Shown: positions 4,036 to 7,797 of the stretch, in pieces
Numbering within the stretch: position 1 is the stretch's first letter
Layout of the letters: each line of letters starts with the position of its first letter
Source: Fimbriimonadaceae bacterium
GTDB lineage: Bacteria; Armatimonadota; Fimbriimonadia; Fimbriimonadales; Fimbriimonadaceae
DNA: 7,797 bases
Direction of reading: 5' to 3'
Assembly: GCA_025451715.1 (NCBI GenBank)
Contig: JANWJY010000157.1
Location: 1-7,797, forward strand
The notes under the pieces: generated by a model
The model's input: the letters and a program-made list of their open reading frames with translations, nothing else
Database searches by the model: none
What the model was told of the DNA's origin: nothing
Made by a program: the position numbers and the translations under genes

Positions 4036-6638
4036 TTGCCACCGTCCTTCTTCTCGGTCGCTGCAGCGGGTTCTGTCGCGACTCCTGAGCTCTTGACGTA
4101 CTTGTCGAGCCATGCGACCCAGCGGGTCCACATGTCGAGAACGGTCTCGGATGCGCGCTGACCGTGGTCCTCATGCGGGTACATGTACAGCACCGACTCC
4201 TTACCGATGCTCTCGAGCATGTGGTACATGTTCTTCGCGTGGATTGGGTTGGTGCCGACGTTCTGGTCGGTCATGCTGTGGTACATCAGCAGCGCACCTG
4301 TCATGTGGTCCGCGTACATGATCGGCGACATCTGCAGGTACGTCTCTCTTGCGTCCATGAGCAGTCGGTTCTCCCGCTGAAACCGCATCGGCGTCAGCGT
4401 CCTGTTGTAGTTGCCGTCGCCGGCGATCCCTGCCTTGAAGTAAGGCGTGTGCACCATCGCGTTCGCCGTGCTGAACGCGCCGTACGAGTGCCCGCCGAGA
4501 CCGAGCCGCTCACGGTCGATCATCCCTCGCTTCTCGCACTCGTCGATCACCGTCGCGAGGTTCTGCCGAAGGTCGTGCACGTAGTTGTTGTTCATCATGT
4601 CGGCCTTTCCGACGATGGGGCAGTCGGGTTCGACGAACGCGTAGCCGAGCTGTGTCAGGTACTGCTTGCTCTGTGTGCCGTAGCTCACCCACCGGTTCTT
4701 GTTAAAGGTTCGGTCTGCGCGGTCGTACGTCGCCTGGTCGGTGTACTCGCTGGGATAGAACCAGAAGAATGCGGGCAGTTTGTCGCCCTTCTTCCAGTCG
4801 CTCGGTAGAGTGACGTTGACCCAGAAGGAGAACCCGTCCGGCCGTTTGACGCGGAACCGCTCCTTGATCGTCGCGGTCATCTCGGGCGTGTAGTCTTTGT
4901 TGTTGGTCAGCTTGGTCATTTGTCCGTCGGCGACCGTGACGAGCCAGTCGTCAGGGTGCATCGTCGGACTCTGGCGGCTGACGATGATCTGCGAAGCGTC
5001 CGGCGTGACGATGTCGCCGAGAGTCTCGTAGACTTCTTCGGCGGACTGCCACACCTGCTTCGTCTCGCCTCCGATCACCACTTCCTTGAGGAATGGCCGC
5101 GGCGCCTTCTCCAGCGGTTTGTCGAACGACTGCGAGCCTTGCAGCCAGACTTTGCCGCCGTGCATCCTCACGACGCTTCCGCCCAACGGTCCACTGGTCA
5201 TGACCAATGAGCCGGGGCTTTGCACCTCGGGCCCGCTTCGATAGGAGTACACGTCCTGTGGCTTCTGATCGCCATCGAGTGCTATAGCGTAGAGCACGCT
5301 GTTTCCGCTGCGCGTCGTCGAAATGAACAGTGTGCGGCAATCGGTCGAATAGCTTAGGCTGCTGATCGTGTCCTCGGTCGCGTACACCGTCTCGACGTCT
5401 ATGTCTCCAAATGGCGCCTTCCAAAGCATCACTCGGTCTTTGCGCTGCGCGTTGCTTCCTTCGACCGCCGGCTCTCGCTGCAAGAAGCTCAGGCCCTTGC
5501 CATCGGGCCGCCAACCGATCGATCTCTTGCCATCGCCGGGCCCCGCTGCGCCCGCCTGACCTGCACCGCCACGCTGGCCACCGCCTCGCTGTTCGCGGTC
5601 GTAACCAGCGTTCTCGAGCCAGAACTCCATCTCATCGTCCTCAGCGGCATCAACTCCGCCGAGCTGCAACTCACGCTTGTTCAGCTCGACCAGCGACTTG
5701 CCGGTTTCGTCCCAGACCTCTTCGACGTTGCCGAAGCTGCTCGGCTGGACGATTCGGCTGAACGGCTTTCTCACAGTAGTCACTCGGATCGCTCCACCGC
5801 CCGGGTTGGCGTCGATGCTACTGATCATCTTGGGCTGTCCGATCTCGGTCAACTTTCCGTCCAGCGAAACCTTGGCCAGTTGTCCGGTCATGTAGTACTC
5901 GTAGAGCGCCTCGTCCTGCGCCGACTGGAACACCGTGAAGTAGGTTCGCAGCTCGTTGCTGCGCTTGTCTGTGACTTGCACGAGCGGTTCGTCGTCGAGT
6001 CCGGGCTCGCTCGGCGGGGCAGGCACCTTCTCAGAGCGGAACACGGCCATGACCGACTTGCCACCATCGGTCCACTCCAGTCCGGTGACGGCCGTGGCCA
6101 TCAGCGGACGCCGATTGAGCCGTCGCGTCTTGCCGGACTTCGTTTCGGCGACGTAGACATAGGACGCGTCGTCAAAGTTCGCGATGAACGCGATCGACTT
6201 CCCGTCGGGCGAAAACGACTCGCTCGAGGTCGTCGCGTTCTCCGGCACCTGCACGGACCAGCGGTCCTTCGTCTTCCAGTTGAACACTTCGAGCCCGCGG
6301 ACCGGGTTCGTCGTCATGGATCGGGCGCGTGTCGCTCGAATGTCGACCTGAAACCCGCCAAGGTTGTGGTACGCCTTGGAGTAGTCGACAAACTTGAGAA
6401 GTCCAGGCCGGGTCCGGATCAGATAGTGCTCGCCGTCAGGGCTCAGCCCGTTCAGGCTTACGTTGAGGTGTCGCGGAGCCGTGACGAGCTTTTCGATGAC
6501 CCCGCCGGGGGTGGAGAACCCGCCTTTGGCGAGGACCGCATCGTTGTTGCCGCTGCTCTTCCAGTTGGCGAATGAAGCCGACGCTGCGAGGACGAAAACC
6601 GCCAGCGCGACCGTTCGGAGGCCGAGTGTTCCGGTCAT
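4032..6638 (-). CDS. Secreted S9 serine peptidase, prolyl oligopeptidase family, glutamyl endopeptidase-like (S9D)
   Basis: This is a predicted exported alpha/beta-hydrolase peptidase of 868 residues. Residues 1-24 form a signal peptide (hydrophobic 9-19, likely cut after SFA at 22-24) with no lipobox, so a soluble periplasmic or secreted enzyme is expected. Residues of about 40-590 carry WD-like blades (SPDGE 66-70, SPDGK 143-147, RPDGKGL 377-383) of the N-terminal propeller that gates substrate size. The hydrolase domain (about 595-848) has the nucleophile in GGHSYGA (Ser718), the acid in MTDQNVGT (Asp791) and the base in EDHGQ (His825), in the right order. YNRTLTPMRFQRENR (744-758) and LQMSPIMYADHM (768-779) resemble plant chloroplast glutamyl endopeptidase, which cleaves after Glu; specificity here is inferred. 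A Gly/Ala/Gln-rich insert lies at 348-371. The ATG at 6638 lacks a clear Shine-Dalgarno site. The gene begins 41 bases after the methionine synthase-like stop and overlaps the downstream lipoprotein gene. Confidence 0.92.
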   Translation of the reverse strand: MTGTLGLRTVALAVFVLAASASFANWKSSGNNDAVLAKGGFSTPGGVIEKLVTAPRHLNVSLNGLSPDGEHYLIRTRPGLLKFVDYSKAYHNLGGFQVDIRATRARSMTTNPVRGLEVFNWKTKDRWSVQVPENATTSSESFSPDGKSIAFIANFDDASYVYVAETKSGKTRRLNRRPLMATAVTGLEWTDGGKSVMAVFRSEKVPAPPSEPGLDDEPLVQVTDKRSNELRTYFTVFQSAQDEALYEYYMTGQLAKVSLDGKLTEIGQPKMISSIDANPGGGAIRVTTVRKPFSRIVQPSSFGNVEEVWDETGKSLVELNKRELQLGGVDAAEDDEMEFWLENAGYDREQRGGGQRGGAGQAGAAGPGDGKRSIGWRPDGKGLSFLQREPAVEGSNAQRKDRVMLWKAPFGDIDVETVYATEDTISSLSYSTDCRTLFISTTRSGNSVLYAIALDGDQKPQDVYSYRSGPEVQSPGSLVMTSGPLGGSVVRMHGGKVWLQGSQSFDKPLEKAPRPFLKEVVIGGETKQVWQSAEEVYETLGDIVTPDASQIIVSRQSPTMHPDDWLVTVADGQMTKLTNNKDYTPEMTATIKERFRVKRPDGFSFWVNVTLPSDWKKGDKLPAFFWFYPSEYTDQATYDRADRTFNKNRWVSYGTQSKQYLTQLGYAFVEPDCPIVGKADMMNNNYVHDLRQNLATVIDECEKRGMIDRERLGLGGHSYGAFSTANAMVHTPYFKAGIAGDGNYNRTLTPMRFQRENRLLMDARETYLQMSPIMYADHMTGALLMYHSMTDQNVGTNPIHAKNMYHMLESIGKESVLYMYPHEDHGQRASETVLDMWTRWVAWLDKYVKSSGVATEPAAATEKKDGGK
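4045..4049 (-). promoter_or_regulatory. Shine-Dalgarno of the small lipoprotein gene
   Basis: On the minus strand AAGGA (4049-4045) precedes GTG 4035 by nine bases, inside the last codons of the peptidase gene. Together with the GTGA stop/start overlap it favours the short lipoprotein start and translational coupling. Confidence 0.5.
5526..5597 (-). other. Low-complexity Gly/Ala/Gln insert in the S9 peptidase
   Basis: Residues 348-371 of the peptidase (from REQRGGGQ to GPGDGK) are a run of Gly, Ala, Gln and Arg between an acidic stretch (AAEDDEMEFWLEN, 331-343) and the next propeller strand (SIGWRPDG, 373-380). It is probably a flexible loop between blades. The underlying DNA is an imperfect GGC/GGT-rich run prone to length variation. 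The reading frame is intact on both sides. Confidence 0.7.
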
Positions 6639-6679
6639 GGCTGGAAGGTACCCCGAACCTCAGCCTGCTTGAACCTGAT
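6639..6679. other. 41-base gap between methionine synthase-like and S9 peptidase genes
   Basis: Both flanking genes are on the minus strand. The gap contains a direct repeat GAACCT (6655-6660 and 6671-6676, plus-strand reading) and a GGTACC palindrome (6648-6653). I see no stable hairpin with a T-run and no clear promoter. Read-through into the peptidase gene is possible, but a functional link between the two genes is not implied. Confidence 0.4.
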
Positions 6680-7797
6680 CTACGCGGATGCAAACTCGCG
6701 GCGGTCGAACACCAGGTCACTGGTGACCTTCCAGACGTCGGGCTCGACCTTGTTCTCCGGCATGATCTTGCTCGAGTTGACGATCGCGCTGGTCAGGCCC
6801 GCTTCGAGGGCGTAGTGCAGGAACGCCGAGTTGAGAACCACTCGAGCGGCGGGGTTCAGGCCAAAAGAAATGTTGCTCACGCCGAGGATCGAGTTGGCGA
6901 GGGGGAACTCCTTCTTGATCGATTTGATCGCCTCAATAGTCTCAATCGCCGCGCTGCGGAACTCCTCATCGCCAGAGCCGAGCGTGAACGTGAGGCAGTC
7001 GAAGAAGACGTCGTGGTCGGGCAGTCCGTGCTCCCTTGTTGCGTGTATGATCCTCTCAGCGATCGCAAGTTTGCGCTCCTTGCTCTTGGCCATGCCGTCC
7101 TCGTCGATCGTGAGCGCGACCACGGCCGCGCCATACCTCTGGGCGTGGTCCAAAACCTTGTGCAGCCTCTCTCCGCCATCCTCGAAATGGATCGAGTTGA
7201 TGACCGGCTTTCCAGCCAGGCACTGGAGCGAGGACTCGACGACGTTCGTCTCTGTCGAGTCGATCATCACCGGGATCGTCACCTGCTTGTTGAGCAGCTT
7301 GAGGAGCGTGGTCATGTCGCGCACTTCATCGCGGCCGACGTAAGCGGTGCAAACGTCGATGATGTGCGATCCCTCGCTTTCGAGTTCTCTGGCGAGCTCC
7401 ACCATCGCCTCCCAGTTCTCCGTCGCCAGCAGATCCTTGAACTTCCTGCTGCCGTTCGCGTTCGTCCTTTCTCCGACAATGAGGATCGACGCGTCCTGCC
7501 TGTATGGCGTGAACTGATAGAGGGAGGAGCAGCCGACAAGCTTATAAACCCGTGCCTGTTCCTCGGTCTTGACGTCGAAGTCGAAGCCAGGGAAGAGCCC
7601 GCGACACTTCATCCAGTGCGCGTTCGACGAGTGCGGCCTGCCGCCGACTGCGTCGGCGAGCAGTTTGATGTGCTCGGGCGTCGTACCGCAACAGCCGCCA
7701 GCGAGTGCGACGCCGTGCTCTTTCACAAACACCTCGTGGTGCCGCACGAGCTCCTCCGGAGTAAGTTTGTAAACGGCCTGGCCGCCTTCCATAGTCG
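6680..7797 (-). CDS. metH: Cobalamin-dependent methionine synthase-like protein (MetH), end of homocysteine domain plus pterin domain; N terminus outside window
   Basis: In MetH these modules transfer a methyl group from methyltetrahydrofolate to homocysteine through a B12 cofactor on a separate domain. The frame is open to the right edge; the ATG at 7792 is internal, because the residues after it (EGGQAVYKLTPEEL) are normally inside the homocysteine domain. Numbering from that Met, GGCCGTTPEH (32-41) supplies two of the zinc-binding cysteines; the third lies upstream. The pterin-binding (methyltetrahydrofolate) domain runs from about 100 to 366: VGERTNANGS (106-115), DVCTAYVGRDEVRDM (146-160), PVMIDSTE (174-181), GKPVINSIHFEDG (194-206), LTIDEDGMAKS (227-237), TFTLGSGDEE (268-277) and LGVSNISFGLNPAAR (303-317). 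This resembles the actinobacterial-type MetH sequence. The protein stops at FDRREFASA, exactly where the linker to the cobalamin-binding domain would start. No B12 domain follows; an S9 peptidase gene starts 41 bases later. A partner B12 protein must be encoded elsewhere, or this is another B12- or corrinoid-linked methyltransferase. The gene symbol is tentative. Confidence 0.85.
   Translation of the reverse strand, partial: TMEGGQAVYKLTPEELVRHHEVFVKEHGVALAGGCCGTTPEHIKLLADAVGGRPHSSNAHWMKCRGLFPGFDFDVKTEEQARVYKLVGCSSLYQFTPYRQDASILIVGERTNANGSRKFKDLLATENWEAMVELARELESEGSHIIDVCTAYVGRDEVRDMTTLLKLLNKQVTIPVMIDSTETNVVESSLQCLAGKPVINSIHFEDGGERLHKVLDHAQRYGAAVVALTIDEDGMAKSKERKLAIAERIIHATREHGLPDHDVFFDCLTFTLGSGDEEFRSAAIETIEAIKSIKKEFPLANSILGVSNISFGLNPAARVVLNSAFLHYALEAGLTSAIVNSSKIMPENKVEPDVWKVTSDLVFDRREFASA

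Noticed and set aside
4036..4131. Upstream ATG (4131) extension of the small lipoprotein
   Set aside because: The extra 32 residues are Arg-rich, overlap the peptidase coding end in another frame, and would place the lipoprotein signal internally.
3634..4161. Plus-strand open frame across the lipoprotein and peptidase end
   Set aside because: It is antisense to two genes with clear signals (lipobox, GTGA overlap) and its translation has no signal peptide or domain pattern.
4164..6575. Long plus-strand open frames (4164-4808, 5880-6575) antisense to the peptidase
   Set aside because: They are rich in Arg, Val and His with no domain pattern, and mirror the codon structure of a well-supported minus-strand gene in GC-rich DNA.
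6655..6676. GAACCT direct repeat as an operator or attachment site
   Set aside because: Two six-base copies in GC-rich DNA are too short to support a call, and no integrase or regulator gene is nearby.
6639..6720. Frameshift hiding the missing cobalamin domain of the methionine synthase-like gene
   Set aside because: Only 41 bases separate its stop from the peptidase start and no frame there can encode a B12 domain; the stop falls at a natural domain boundary.
1..7797. CRISPR array, tRNA, riboswitch or mobile element
   Set aside because: I found no regularly spaced repeats, tRNA-like cloverleaf, transposase or integrase motif, and the only non-coding gaps are 8, 105, 39 and 41 bases long.

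Overview
The window is a GC-rich bacterial chromosome segment with seven protein genes on two converging strands and no gene-free stretch longer than about 105 bases. I see no phage, transposon, CRISPR, tRNA or rRNA signature. The best lineage clue is the pseudopilin at 2959-3618. Its body pattern (a Cys-x-x-Asn-x-Lys-Gln-Leu-Gly block, an Asp-Tyr-Asp-x-x-Phe-Pro block and a late DGH motif) is the type that is hugely expanded in Armatimonadota, Planctomycetota and relatives. An Armatimonadota (Fimbriimonas-like) source is my best guess. It is an inference from family resemblance, not a search result.

Plus strand, 1-2853: the distal part of a ribose/galactose-type (CUT2) sugar ABC importer operon in the order ATPase (5' end outside the window), permease, lipoprotein binding protein. 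This is the same order as rbsA-rbsC-rbsB. The first two genes share an ATGA stop/start. The third starts 9 bases after the permease stop, behind its own good Shine-Dalgarno sequence. The operon appears to end at a 12-bp GC-rich hairpin (2880-2927) whose loop carries a short sequence that looks like a dispersed repeat. The sugar is not identifiable from sequence alone.

Plus strand, 2959-3618: a stand-alone type IV pilin-like (pseudopilin) gene with its own ribosome binding site. It meets the minus-strand genes tail to tail across a 39-base gap that contains inverted repeats.

Minus strand, 7797-3658, read right to left: the 3' part of a cobalamin-dependent methionine synthase-like gene (end of the homocysteine domain plus the complete pterin/methyl-folate domain, with no B12 domain after it); then, after 41 bases, a secreted 868-residue S9 serine peptidase resembling the glutamyl endopeptidase (S9D) group; then, overlapping it by a GTGA stop/start, a small 125-residue lipoprotein with an unrecognised beta-rich body. 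The last two look translationally coupled and both are predicted to leave the cytoplasm.

Most of the window is ordinary. The points that deserve a second look are the methionine synthase that ends exactly at the folate-domain boundary, the peptidase-lipoprotein pair, and the repeat-bearing hairpin. I do not see convincing evidence for a wholly new biological system here.
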